Shown: piece after piece, positions 35,161 to 46,209 of the stretch
How positions within the stretch are numbered: position 1 is the stretch's first letter
How the letters are laid out: each line of letters begins with the position of its first letter
Assembly: GCF_963924675.1 (NCBI RefSeq)
Contig: NW_027077445.1
Span: 1,146,001-1,210,000, forward strand
Length of the DNA: 64,000 nucleotides
Direction: 5' to 3'
Source of the DNA: Phocoena phocoena
Lineage: Eukaryota; Chordata; Mammalia; Artiodactyla; Phocoenidae
Program-made: the position numbers and the translations under genes
Notes under the pieces: generated by a model
Database searches by the model: none
Told to the model about the DNA's origin: nothing
What the model saw: the letters and a program-made list of their open reading frames with translations, nothing else

Positions 35161-36699
35161 AAAATATTCTTCCCTTCACATACATGTATTTATATGAATA
35201 AATTATTTCCATGCTTATATCTGTAAATACACAAAAGAGGAATAAAATCTACCTTGAACCAAAAACGAAAAAAAGATAAAAAAGAACAGAACCCACCAGT
35301 TACACAGAGGAAAACCGTTTCAGGGCACTTGCTCCAATTGCAAACAATTCTGAAGTTGGTCAGTGGTGGGGAATCATCTCCCACTCAGCCAGCATGCTCC
35401 TCGCAACAAGCGTCCTCACTGCAAAGCTGGGGGACGGTGCCGAGGTATCTGTGAGTAAACGTGGGCCGAGCCCCAGGCCAGGTGCTGCTGAAATGTTCCC
35501 ACCCTTCCAAGGCTAAACACCTGAATATGTACAAGGACTTGAAAACCTAGAGGAAGGGCCATGGAGCCACATGAGGGACAGCATGCCAGCCGACTTGGTG
35601 CCTGCAGGCCAGCCAGGATGGTCCTGGCCCTGGGTGCTCTTCTGGAAGCTCTCCCTTTCCCTGCCTGAGATACCCCTGCTGTCCCGGCCCCCACTGCTTT
35701 CTTCCTTCCTCACCTGTGCCCAGGGAGAAATTCCAGCGGCAGGTGTGGGTGACACATCCTCTTCTTTAGCAGGTAGCATCTTGGCAACTGCTGCAGAAAG
35801 TCCAGCAGAGCCCCACTCACACTGGGACACCCACAAAGCCGTGGCCTCTCACTCCCTCCCACCAGCCCAGCCCCGAGACTGCTGACAGGGCAGAGAAAAT
35901 GGCGTCAGGCACAGCTGCAGGGGCTCTTGCTGCCTGGAGCGGTGTTTATATTGATCTCAACCCAGGCACACCTGGGGAGGGCTGGCCGGCACGGTCAGGC
36001 TTCCCAAGCCAGCCAATAATCACCCCTCAGGGGCTCACAGTTGCTGAAAATGGAACTTGCTGAATTGGCCAGGTCCAAGGAACAGGTGTGGGCTCCTGAG
36101 AGTCAGGATAGACAAGGGGCTGCAGCTCTGGCTTGTTTTCTAATTATATTATCTGGCCCATGAGTGTGGGAGACAACTTCAAGAAAACCCTCTCCTAATG
36201 AGAGGAACCCAGGAGTCAGGGAGAGGAGGGGTGGGTGGTGGTTGGAGACAGAGGCCTGGTGCCCCGGGTGCAGTGGAAGTCTCTGGAAGACCAGGTGGAG
36301 GAGGCCGCACAGAGTGATGCCCAGGGTCACAGACCTGTCAGAGCTGCTGTTTGTTAGTTCAAGTCCTGCTCTGAGGTGCTCTGTGTCAGATCTGAGCGAC
36401 AGGTGAGCTGGGAGTGCTCTGCAATGAGGGCTATGTGCACGGTTCCTGTGTGCCCAGCCCTGCCAAGGTACCTGCAAGGGTAGCTCTGTATCCTGGGAGG
36501 GGCCTGACCACGGGAGCCCCATGGACTGCAGAGGACCTGCCCAGGGAATCCCATATCCTGGGAGGGGCCTGAACACGAGAGCCCCGTGGGCTGGGGTGGG
36601 GGTAGGGTACCTGCCCAGGTGAGCTCCATATCCTGGGATTGGCCTGACCTCGAGAGCCCCATGGGCTGCTGGAGTCCTGGTAAAGGATGTCAGGACAGT
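35161..36699. other. Unidentified non-satellite segment (copy A)
   Basis: No repeat of the satellite or of the GC-rich array. The first 100 bp are A/T-rich; from about 35,300 the sequence becomes GC-rich, mixed-complexity DNA resembling ordinary mammalian single-copy sequence. Several frames of about 100 codons and one of 202 codons (36,103-36,711, minus) are open, but they overlap on opposite strands, have no recognisable domain and partly cover a minisatellite, so I do not call genes. It could be a captured piece of euchromatic DNA or an older element I do not know. Confidence 0.6.
36489..36672. repeat. Three-copy minisatellite, ~65-75 bp (copy A)
   Basis: The phrase tatcctgggaggggcctga with following gagccccatggactg-like text starts at 36,489, 36,554 and 36,629, so periods are 65 and 75 bp. 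The third copy has ggattggcctgacctcgag. The open minus-strand frames here owe their length to this repeat. Confidence 0.85.
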
Positions 36700-37700
36700 C
36701 AGTGAAGCCACTGAGGATATACCTCCAGTAGTTCCTAAATCCTACACCCTGCTGGTCATTCTACCAACCACCAGGACTTGGTATTCTGTATTAGTCTTCA
36801 CTGATGCCTTCTTTTGTATTCCATTAGTCCCAGAGTCACAAGAAATTTTGGCTTGTGAGTGACAGGACTCAACATACAACTAAAACAATACTTCCAGGCT
36901 GTCTTGCCCCAAGGGTTCAAAAATTCCCACACCATCTTTGGGGAAAGCTCAGCTAAAGACCTAAAAGTTCTACCTCTGGAAAAGGAAACACTCCTTCAAT
37001 ATTCAGACGACATTCTGATCGCCAGCCCTACTAAGGAGGCCTCAGAACTACCAAGCCAATAAAGGATAGAAGTTGTCCATGAAAAAGCTCAAGTATCACA
37101 GACTACGGTGACCTGCCTGGGCTTCATTCTCACAGAAGGTCGGAGAAGCCCATCCCAGGAAAGGGAAGAAACAATTTATAGCCTTACCCCTTTCTGAAAC
37201 TAGAAGACAGCTTAGGGGTTCCTGGGGAAGCCAGGGTTTCCTGCCTCTGGATCCCTAACTACAGTCTACTAGCTGGGCCTCTATATGAAACACTGAAAGG
37301 AAAAGATGATGATCCTTTTGAATAGAATCCAGAAGTGGCCTTTCAAGAATGGAAAGAGCAGTCAATTCAGACCCTTGCCCTGGAACTCCCTAATTTAGCT
37401 AAACCCTTTGACCTTTACATTCCTGGTGAAAGGTGAATCGCCATTGGAGTATTAGTGCAAAAACTGGGACCACTTGAAATGGAACAATGCAAGAATGCCA
37501 TCCAGGTAGGATAAACTATGGTCACCAAGGGGCTTGGCCCACCGCCACATCTGGCCAAGATACTGGTGGTATCTGAAAACCTGGAAATCAGCAGCCCAAA
37601 AGGCCACCTCCCTTCTAAGGGAAACGGACCCCACGTGGTGATCCTAACCCCCAACCATGCCCTGAAGTTGCAGGGTTTGCTCCGTGGGCACACTGACCTC
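36700..37700 (+). pseudogene. Broken gammaretrovirus-like pol relic (copy A)
   Basis: Translations in shifting frames follow the reverse transcriptase of class I (gammaretrovirus-like) endogenous retroviruses. Seen in order: a FTDAFF-like catalytic motif A region near 36,800; VLPQGFKNSHTIFG near 36,905; QYSDDILIAS near 36,995, where the active-site Y-x-D-D reads YSDD; a TCLGFIL thumb motif near 37,110; then QLRGFLG-like and PFDLYIPGE-like connection motifs near 37,210 and 37,410, and a last region near 37,620-37,700. Stops and frameshifts separate these blocks. Protease, most of the RNase H domain and integrase are not recognisable. An ancient inactivated copy with no coding capacity; the longest single frame is 67 codons (36,859-37,062). 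Confidence 0.82.
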
Positions 37701-38399
37701 GATTGAGGAGGCCCTCCAACTCCAACCTCCAGAGAGATAACCGGGGGCAACGGGGCACCATGACGACCCGTGTGACCATCACTTGACCTGGAGTTTCTCT
37801 CATAAAACAACAAGAGTGTGTCCCAAAAGAGTAGACTACTGCTTGCAGTACTTACTGTACCCAGAGGGGAGCTAATAATCTTGGCGGGGGAACCGTATAT
37901 CATGCTGTCACCATAGAAAAGCCTACAGACACCCTGATGATGGTGGCCAATAAGACCGGCTGGACTCCTGTTTACTTCCAAAGGCTCTTGACTCAGTGAC
38001 CATCATGATCCTTCATCACCACTGACCCTGGACTGTCTGGGAGCTGAGCGGGCAGGATCCTGACACCTGGTGCTGTTTTTACGTTAATTCAGGGGCCTAA
38101 TGGAAGAAAGCCACGACTGTTGGTCAGAGCATCTAGGCTGGCAGAAACGGTCAGTCAGAGCATCTAGGCTGGCAGAAACGGTCAGCCTAAGGTGGCCGAA
38201 CAAATGTGGGGCGGAGTGAAACTGGACCTCACAGCGCCACTGCACATCTCCTTTCTGGACCCTTAAAGGTCATTAGAATCTATAACACTTCCAATACTGG
38301 TGCTCAGGTGGACGAGCAGGGAGGCAGGAGGCCTGGGGACAATCAACGTCACCTGGAGGCTGCTGGGGAGAAGTTCTGACCCTCGCCCACGGGTATGAA
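37701..38399. other. Probable retroviral remnant, unassigned (copy A)
   Basis: Lies between the pol relic and the LTR-like end, where env would be expected in an intact provirus. I find no convincing envelope motif in any frame. It contains a perfect 31-bp tandem duplication at 38,124-38,185. Assignment to the provirus is by position only. Confidence 0.45.
38124..38185. repeat. 31-bp perfect tandem duplication (copy A)
   Basis: Two adjacent copies, 38,124-38,154 and 38,155-38,185, each beginning tcagagcatctaggctgg and ending acggtcag. The same doubled form is present in copy B at 58,113-58,174, so it predates the 20-kb duplication. Confidence 0.95.
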
Positions 38400-38921
38400 G
38401 CCTCCTAACTCAGCACTCAGCAGTTACAGAAGAAGGGTCTGCACCCGCAGCACTCCAAGAATGAGGAAAGGGACAAAAGGCAGAAGAGAAGTTTGTCCCA
38501 GGCAAAGCCCCTTAAAAATGCCTGGGAGATAAAAATAGAATCTGGGCAATAAAATAAAGTCTAACCATTTTTATCCTTTGTGCTTTGTCTAATTTCAGGT
38601 GCTCCTAGTGTCCCGCATACAGAGGTTCCACACCCGGCACTTCAGACCACATTTCCTAGAGCAGAATGGCTCGATGACACTTCAGCTCCTGGGGCCCAGT
38701 TCAGACTCCGTGACATAGAGCCTGAGCTGCAGCCAACCAGGTCCTCGAGAGCTCAGCCCCCTCCCTCCCAGTGACTCTGACAGGATCTCTACACAGCAGC
38801 CCAGCCCACAGCCCACAGGGTAGCACCTCTCCATTCTCTGATCAAAATATAAAGTTTCCTTTGCTTTTGAACCAAACTCAGTCTCGATCTATTGGCTCCA
38901 ATGACACTGGGCAGGGGGACA
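38400..38921 (+). mobile_element. Probable ERV1-type LTR 3' portion (copy A)
   Basis: Follows the pol relic in the same orientation and contains a poly(A) signal cluster at 38,549 (aataaaataaag), a T-rich stretch, then a U5-like end tttgcttttgaaccaaac ... gacactgggcagggggaca, stopping at 38,921 in the ca typical of LTR ends. The 5' boundary is not determined. What follows (cttgttggcgtccactctgg) is not a primer-binding site I can assign. Could be the 3' LTR of a provirus that lost integrase and env. Confidence 0.6.
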
Positions 38922-39279
38922 CTTGTTGGCGTCCACTCTGGAGGATCAGTAACAGAAATTGAGAACATTGTAACTTCAATGAACAGATGTGTGAGCCAAA
39001 CTGTAATTAACATAGAACAGTGTATAAGGCTCGGGTAAAATAAGATGTTTCTAACACTTCCATTTGATATTTCCATCACTTTCTTATAAGCAAGTTCAGT
39101 GAAAAGGTTTGTCTTCTTTGTCAGGTCAATATTAGAGAAACAAAGTGATTTCTTTCCAAGGATGTACATCTAATAATCTTGGTTAAAGCTTCAATCTTGT
39201 TTTAAATGCTTTTGCATTGAAAATGATACCTCTCTTTCAGCTCCCCCATTTCTGAGAAGCATAAAATCTTATAATTTAT
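38922..39279. other. Unidentified segment between LTR-like end and L1 fragment (copy A)
   Basis: A/T-rich sequence without satellite or L1 landmarks. A 126-codon minus-strand frame (38,789-39,169) overlaps the LTR-like end and has no recognisable domain. Nothing else seen. Confidence 0.5.
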
Positions 39280-39452
39280 TATTACCAAAGGGAAATGGTA
39301 GGAGGAGGGATAAATTAACAGTTTGGGATTAACACATACACACTGCTACGTATGAAATCATCAGCAAGGAACTACTGTATAGCACAGGGAACTACACTCA
39401 ATATTTTGCAATAACCTATAAGGGGAAATGATCTGAAAATGAATAGATATTT
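39280..39452 (+). mobile_element. LINE-1 3' UTR fragment (copy A)
   Basis: Carries the characteristic L1 3' UTR run: ggataaattaacagtttggg, attaacacatacacactgc, ctactgtatagcacaggg, actcaatattttgcaataac, then gaaaatgaatagata. No ORF2 part and no clear A tail, so truncated at both ends. Distinct from the L1 at 34,433. Confidence 0.85.
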
Positions 39453-39649
39453 TTATTGACATCATCCATCAATGACAGTAAAAATGGAATCTAAGGGAAG
39501 ACAGTGGTGAGTGCTTCTGACCCTGAAGACTTCAATCATCTAAAGTTTGGACTCTGCCTACTTCCCAAGGCCCTTAGTGAACATATGTGTAGCCGTAGCT
39601 TAAAAAATTCCCCAGTTTGGGTTGCGGAGAGACACTGATATTTAAAATC
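39453..39649. other. Transition region before diverged satellite (copy A)
   Basis: About 200 bp with no confident match to satellite, L1 or array. The satellite end here may be so decayed that the exact junction cannot be set by eye. Confidence 0.4.
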
Positions 39650-40968
39650 CCCTGGTGTTCTCCTCACATGAATGGGACCCTTCCTACACCTAAAACATGC
39701 CTGTCACACCCAGAGGATGGTATACCGTCTGATCGGGAAAAGTTTGGAAAAGGCATCTCATCTCCTCATCTCTTGGTGCTAGGGTTCACCACTCCAGCGT
39801 CTTTACTAACAGTCTCCCCACTTGGAGATGTCAGCACTGTCAACATCCTGTTGCATACAGTTTGGAATTTGTCCAGAGGATGAAGCAGAAGGAGGAGGAA
39901 CAATGAGAGACAAGTCCTAGGTGTTCGGACAGGCACATGCCACTCTAATTTCCAATCAGGAAGACGAATTGACCAAAGGCTAGGGTTGCCCATGGAAACA
40001 GAATAGGGCTTGAGGAATCCTGATGCTTTGTGGCCAGTTCCCATAAACACAAGTTGGAAAATGGAACTCAGGGGCACTAAAATTCACGAAACTGCAGAAT
40101 TGAAAATATCTATCACTGAAAAATGTCTTGAGGAAAGTCAGAGAAAAGGACTTGTAAGCAACGGAGAATGGCAGGAAACGGATTGGAAGAGGTAGAAAGG
40201 ACTCGCCATTAAGCACAAGAAAAGGGGCTGAACATTGCCAACATTGCAGTTGGCCAAAAAGGGTGTATGCGTCTTTTTCTGTATATATTCAAGAAAAGGG
40301 CATACACTTTTTTAGCCAACCAAACAGGTGGGCACTGGAAATCAATACTACAAAACATATCACTTTGCATCAGTCAGAAGAGCCGTCCTCATAAAGTGTA
40401 AACACCAGAAATGCAGGACAGGGCAAGGAGAAAAGGGAGCCCTGTGAGTCTTATAGTGGAAATGTATATTGCCAACGGTCACTCTGGATAAGTCTATTGT
40501 GTTTACTAAAGCATCTAAAAAATTAGCTACCGAGCACAGGGCACTTGCACTCATGGACGTATATCTTGGGAAAAACAAAAATCGAGAGGACACAGGCACC
40601 CCAATGTTTACCACCTCTCTGTTTAAAAGATCCTCGACTAGGATATAACTTAAATGTATCTGCAGAGAAAAAACGGACAGAGATGTGGTGATTATGTAGA
40701 GTGGAATATTAGCCTAGAAATCAATGAAATACGGCCAGTTATAACAACTCCAGAGGAGTTACGTGTGATCATTCGAAGTCACATAATTCAAAAAGAAAAA
40801 GACATAAGATATCACTAATACATGGAATGTTAACATGGCTACACATGAACTGAATTACAAAAGAGAAGAGGGTTTCAAATTAAGAAAACCAACTTATGCT
40901 TCCTTAAGGGGAAAGGTGAGTTGGGGTGCTACATAAAACCAGAGATTAAAATTAGCACAGACACCATT
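39650..40968 (+). repeat. Diverged satellite fragment, right edge of the island (copy A)
   Basis: Satellite resumes about 430 bp into the unit (tcctacacctaaaacatgcctg matches tcctccagctaaaacatgcatg) and runs to the unit end. Divergence is high in the first 1,000 bp and falls toward the right. The palindrome (40,250-40,319) is heavily altered but still largely self-complementary, with matching changes at arm position 15 on both sides. Confidence 0.88.
40250..40319. repeat. Diverged palindrome with paired change at arm position 15
   Basis: Left arm reads gggtgtatgc where other monomers read gggcgtatgc (t at 40,264). The right arm reads gcatacac where others read gcatacgc (a at 40,306). The two changes are partners in the stem. 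Other positions are unpaired. The copy-B version (60,239-60,308) is the same. Confidence 0.88.
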
Positions 40969-42715
40969 CCATAAGCCAAATATGTAATAGTCAAGACCTA
41001 CTCCTTGCTCAACGAAATGGACTCAACACGCCATATTCAATGCCTAAGAATATACCGGATTAGTAAGAATCTTAAAACCCATGGGCTTATATGTCTCCGT
41101 AAGAGAAACAAGCGCGTGTACAGCGCCATTAACGAAGCAGTGAAAATCCGATAAATCCGATTATTAAAATAAATTTCAAAAACAAAACACAATGACAGTG
41201 AAATAGGTAGCAATTCTTAAATAATTAACTCAGGGCATGTGAGGCAACCTGGATTGACCACATCTACACCCAGAGCTGGTTGAGACATAAGGCTGGACAC
41301 TTCAGGCTGATAACATTGGTGAGTTTCGGTGAACAAATGCAGATTCTTTGAAGTCATACTGCATGGTACCCATTCCAAGGGTCCCAACTCTCCAGGTTCA
41401 AAGGATTCTTTCTTCAGCTAAAACATGCGTGGGAAACGCCTAGTATGGTCCACCGTGTGATTGGGAAACGATTTAAAATGCATCTCAGTTTTCGTATCCT
41501 GGTCCTCGGGTTCACCATTCCAGACGGTTTACTAACACTCTCCCCGCTTGGAGAGTCAGTGCCTTTAACCTCCTGTTTGGCACAGCTTGCAATTACTGCG
41601 CAAGATGAACAGGAATAGGGAGAACCAATGAGAGACTAGCTATAGGTATTTGCACGGTCAAATGTAAGGCTCATTTCCCACCAGGAAGAGGAATTAACCA
41701 AAGGCTCAGCGTGCCCTGCCGGAATCAGATTAGGGCCTGAAGCAATCCTGCGGTTTTGTGCCCAGCTCACAAGAAAGCGAGTTGAAGAAAGGAGCTCAGG
41801 GGCACTGTAATTCACAAACCTGCAGAGTTATAAATGACAGCTATCCTCCAAAAATATATTGAAGTAAGCCTGCGAAGGGGACTTGAAAGCGGGGCAGAAT
41901 TTCAGGAAAACGATTGCAGGGGGTAGACAGGAATTGCCCAGAAAGCATAGGAAAAGAGGCAGAACGTCGAGAATGAAGCACTTGGCCAAAAAGTGCGTAT
42001 GCATTTTTTCCTGAATATATTCAGGAAAAAACGCATACGCCCTTTTTCGCAAACCAAGAGAGCCTGTAAAGGAAATCTGCACTACAATGAAGTCTAACTG
42101 CCCCCTGGGCAAAAGGGCCATCTGAAAAAAGTGTAAAATCCAGAAAGATAGGACAGGATATGGAGAACAGGGAGCCTTGTTATGCTGATTGGCAGGATGT
42201 AAATTGCCAACAGACATCCTGGAGAAGTGTATGGTGTTTCCTGAAACCCATAAGAAACAAAGCAACACAGCCTATGGAACTTCCACTTATGGTCCCAAAG
42301 ATTACGGAAATTTAAATCAAAAACAGACAGCCACCCCAATGTTTGGGACGGCTGTGTTCCCAAGAAGCTCGTCTACAGTACCAGGTAAATATCCCAGAAA
42401 GCAAAAAATGGATAAAGAAGTTGTGGCACGTACGTGCAATGCAATATCACTCAGCAATGAAATCTGTGTCATCAGGCCCGTAGCGGCATAATGAGTGGAT
42501 GCAGATACGGTGATTCTACGTGAACTACGTCACACAGAAAGAGAAACATCATAAGATATCACTAATACACGGAATGTAAACTTGACTACACATGAACTGA
42601 ATTACAAAACAGAACAGGGTCTCAAATTTAGAAAACCAACTAGTGCTTGCTTATGGGGAAAGGTGCGTTGGGGTGCTGCATAAAACCAGAGACAGAAATT
42701 AGCACAGATAACTTT
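40969..42715 (+). repeat. Common-satellite unit spanning the 20-kb duplication junction (1,747 bp)
   Basis: Palindrome 41,982-42,053 has a right arm ending cctttttcgcaaa, as in monomer 12. Up to about 42,436 it matches 60,958-62,425; from 42,491 it matches 22,508 onward (gcataatgag, cagaaagagaaac, agagacagaaatt). The crossover that made the duplication therefore lies inside this unit, in the ORF2-derived part. Confidence 0.92.
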
Positions 42716-44463
42716 CCATAAGCCAAATATGTAATAGACAAGACCTACTCCTTGCTCAACGAAATGGACCCAACACCACATATTCAACGCCTAGGAATAT
42801 ACCTGACTAGGAAGAATCTTAAAACCCATGGATATATATGTTTCCGTAAGAGAATCAAGCATGTGTACAGCGGCCGAAATGCAGCAGTGAAAATCCGATA
42901 AATCCCATTATCAAAATAAATTTCAAAAACAAAACACAAAGACAGTGAAATAGAGAGCAATTCTTAAATAATTCACTCAGGGCATGTGATGCAACCGGGA
43001 TTGACCGCATCTACACCCAGAGCTGGTTGAGACATAAGGCTGGACACTTCAGGCTGATAGCATTGGTGAGTTTCGTTGAGCAAATGCAGACCCTTTGAAG
43101 TCATACTGCATGGCACCCATTCCATGGGTTCCAACTCTCCAGGTTCAAGGGATTCTTCCTCCAGCGAAAACATGCATGGGAATCCCAGAGTATCGTCCAC
43201 CGTGTGATTGGGAAACGATTTAAAATGCATCTCAGTTTTCGTATCCTGGTCCTCGGGTTCACCATTCCAGATGCTTTCCTAACACTCTCCCCGCTTGGAG
43301 AGTCAGTGCCTTTAACCTCCTGTTTGGCACAGCTTGCAATTTCTGTGCAAGATGAACAGGAATAGGGAGAACCAATGAGAGACTAGCTGTAGGTGTCTGC
43401 ACGGGCAAATGTAACGCTCATTGCCCACCAGGAAGAGGAATTAAACAAAGGCTCAGTGTGCCCTGCTGGAAAAAGATTAGGGCCTGAAGCAATCCTGCGG
43501 TTTTGTGCCCAGCTCACAAGAAAGCGAGTTGAAGAAAGGAGCTCAGGGGCACTGTAATTCACAAACCTGCAGAGTTATAAATGACAGCTATCCTCCAAAA
43601 ATATATTGAGGTAAGCCTGCGAAGGGGACTTGAAAGCGGGGCAGAATTTCAGGAAAACGATTGCAGGGGGTAGACTGGAATTGCCCTGAAAGCATAGGAA
43701 AAGAGGCACAACGTCGACAATGATGCACTTGGCCAAAAAGGGCGTATGCGTTTTTTCCTGAATATATTCAGGAAAAAACGCATACGCCCTTTTTGGCCAA
43801 CCAAGCAAGCCTGTAAAGGAAAACTGCACTACAATGAAATCTCACTGCCCCCCTGGGCAAAAGGGCCATCTGAAAAAAGTGTAAAATCCAGAAAGGTAGG
43901 ACAGGATATGGAGAACAGGGAGCCTTGTTATGCTGATTGGCAGGATGTAAATTGTGAACAGCCACCCTGGAGAAGTGTATGGTGTTTCCTGAAACACGTA
44001 AGAAATAAAGCAACACAGCCTATGGCAATTGCACTTATGGTCCTATTGCTTAGGGAAATTAAAATCAAAAACAGAGAGCCACCCCAAAATTTGGGACGGC
44101 TGTGTTCCCAAGAAGCTCGTCTACAGTACCAGTTAAATATCCCAGAAAGCAAAAAATGGATAAAGAAGTTGTGGCACGTACATGCAATGCAATATCACTC
44201 AGCAATGAAATCTGTGTCATCAGGCCCGTAGCGGCATAGTGAGTGGATGCAGGAACGGTGATTCTACGTGAACTACGTCACACAGAAAAAGAAACATCAT
44301 AAGATATCACTAATACACGGAATGTAAACTTGACTACACATGAACTGAATTACAAAACAGAACAGGGTCTCAAATTTAGAAAACCAACTAGTGCTTGCTT
44401 ATGGGGAAAGGTGCCTTGGGGTGCTGCATAAAACCAGACACTGAAATTAGCACAGATAACATT
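42716..44463 (+). repeat. Common-satellite unit, copy-B equivalent of monomer 14
   Basis: 1,748 bp; perfect palindrome 43,729-43,800. Differs from monomer 14 at a handful of bases, such as agggattc against aggcattc near 43,150 and gctttccta against gctttacta near 43,276. Confidence 0.93.
43746..44231 (+). pseudogene. Open L1 ORF2 C-terminal relic, 161 codons (copy B)
   Basis: Same frame as 23,763-24,248 with one visible residue difference (KVGQ for KLGQ). Ends at the same tag. The frame has stayed open in both copies, as expected for a recent duplication. Confidence 0.8.
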
Positions 44464-46209
44464 CCATAAGCCAAATATGTAATAGACAAGACCTACTCCT
44501 TGTTCAACGAAATGGACTCAACACCACATATTCAATACCTAGGAATATACCTGACTAGGAAGAATCTTAAAACCCATGGATTTATAGGTCTCCGTAACAG
44601 AATCAAGCGTGTGTACAGCGACATAAGGGCAGCAATGAAAATCCGATAAATCCCATTATCAAAATAAATTTTGAAAACAAAACACAAAGACAGTGATATA
44701 GAGAGCAATTCTTAAATAATTCACTCAGGGCATGTGATGCAACCGGGATTTAACACATCTACACCCAGAGCTGGTTGAGACATAAGGCTGGACACTTCAG
44801 GCTGATAGCATTGGTGAGTTTCGGTGAGCAAATGCACACCCTTTGAAGTCATACTGCATGGTACTCATTCCATGGGTCCCAACTCTCCAGGTTCAAGGGA
44901 TTCTTCCTCCAGCTAAAACATGCATGGGAAACCCAGAGTATCGTCCACCTTGTGATTGAGAAACGATTTAAAATGCATCCTAGTTTTCGTATCCTGGTCC
45001 TAGGGTTCACCATTCCAGATGCTTTACTAACACTCTCCCCGCTTGGAGAGTCAGTGCCTTTAACCTACTCCTTGGCACAGCTTGCAATTTCTGTGCAAGA
45101 TGAACAGGAATAGGGAGAACCAATGAGAGACTAGCTGTAGGTGTCTGCACGGGCAAATGTAACGCTCATTTCCCACCAGGAAGAGGAATTAACCAAAGGC
45201 TCAGTGTGCCCTGTCGGAAACAGATTAGGGCCTGAAGCAGTCCTGCGGTTTTGTGCCCAGCTCACAAGAAAGCGAGTTGAAGAAAGGAGCTCAGGGGCAC
45301 TGTAATTCACAAACCTGCAGAGTTATAAATGACAGCTATCCTCCAAAAATATATTGAAGTAAGCCTGCGAAGGGGACTTGAATGCGGGGCAGAATTTCAG
45401 GAAAACGATTGCAGGAGGTAGACTGGATTTGCCCTGATAGCATAGGAAAAGAGGCAAAACGTCGATAATGATGCACTTGGCCAAAAAGGGCTTATGCGTT
45501 TTTTCCTGAATATATTCAGGAAAAAACGCATAAGCCCTTTTTGGCCAACCAAGCAAGCCTGTAAAGGAAATCTGCACTACAATGAAGTCTCACTGCCCCC
45601 CGGACAAAAGGGCCATCTGAAAAAAGTGTAAAATCCAGAAAGGTAGGACAGGATATGGAGAACAGGGAGCCTTGTTTTGCTGATTGGCAGGATGTAAATT
45701 GCCAGCAGCCACCCTGGAGAAGTGTATGGTGTTTCCTGAAACACGTAAGAAACAAAGCAAACAGCCTATGGCACTTCCACTAATGGTCCTATAGCTTATG
45801 GAAATTAAAATCAAAAACAGACAGCCACCCCAATATTTGGGACGGCTGTGTTCACAAGAAACTCGTCTACAGTATCAGGTAAATATCCCAGAAAGCAAAA
45901 AATGGATAAAGAAGTTGTGGCACGTACGTTCAATGCAGTATCACTCAGCAATGAAATCTGTGTCATCAGGCCCGTAGCGGCATAGTGAGTGGATGCAGGT
46001 ACGGTGATTCTACGTGAACTACGTCACACAGAAAAAGAAACATCATAAGATATCACTAATACACGGAATGTAAACTTGACTACACATTAACTGAATTACA
46101 AAACAGAATAGGGTCTAAAATTTAGAAAACCAACTAGTGCTTGCTTATGGGGAAATTTGCCTTGGGGTGCTGCATATAACCAGAGACTGAAATTAGCACA
46201 GATAACTTT
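44464..46209 (+). repeat. Common-satellite unit, copy-B equivalent of monomer 15
   Basis: 1,746 bp. Shares every diagnostic block of monomer 15. Its palindrome differs from that of monomer 15 by a matched pair of substitutions, described separately. Confidence 0.93.
45477..45548. repeat. Perfect palindrome with matched substitutions in both arms
   Basis: Left arm gggcttatgcg (t at 45,492) and right arm cgcataagccc (a at 45,533). The canonical forms, present in the sister copy at 25,494-25,565, are gggcgtatgcg and cgcatacgccc. 45,492 and 45,533 are exact partners about the dyad, so the palindrome stays perfect despite two changes. Confidence 0.95.

Larger units (their letters stand above)
22454..42436 (+). 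repeat. Copy A of a ~20-kb tandem duplication
   Basis: This block recurs in the same orientation at 42,437-62,426 with an offset of 19,983 bp up to about 35,130 and 19,989 bp after it; the 6-bp difference is an A-rich indel near 35,130/55,120. It contains three satellite units, a split unit with L1, the GC-rich array, the retroelement island and diverged satellite. The copy A/B junction is placed between 42,437 and 42,490: base 42,436 (g in acgtgcaatgc) matches the far end of copy B, whereas base 42,491 (a in gcataatgag) matches the start of copy A. The intervening 54 bp are identical in all versions. Confidence 0.93.

Noticed and set aside
36103..36711. 202-codon minus-strand open frame as a gene.
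   Set aside because: Overlaps a minisatellite and opposing frames, has low-complexity proline-rich text and no domain; one base-level copy in the duplicate cannot show constraint.
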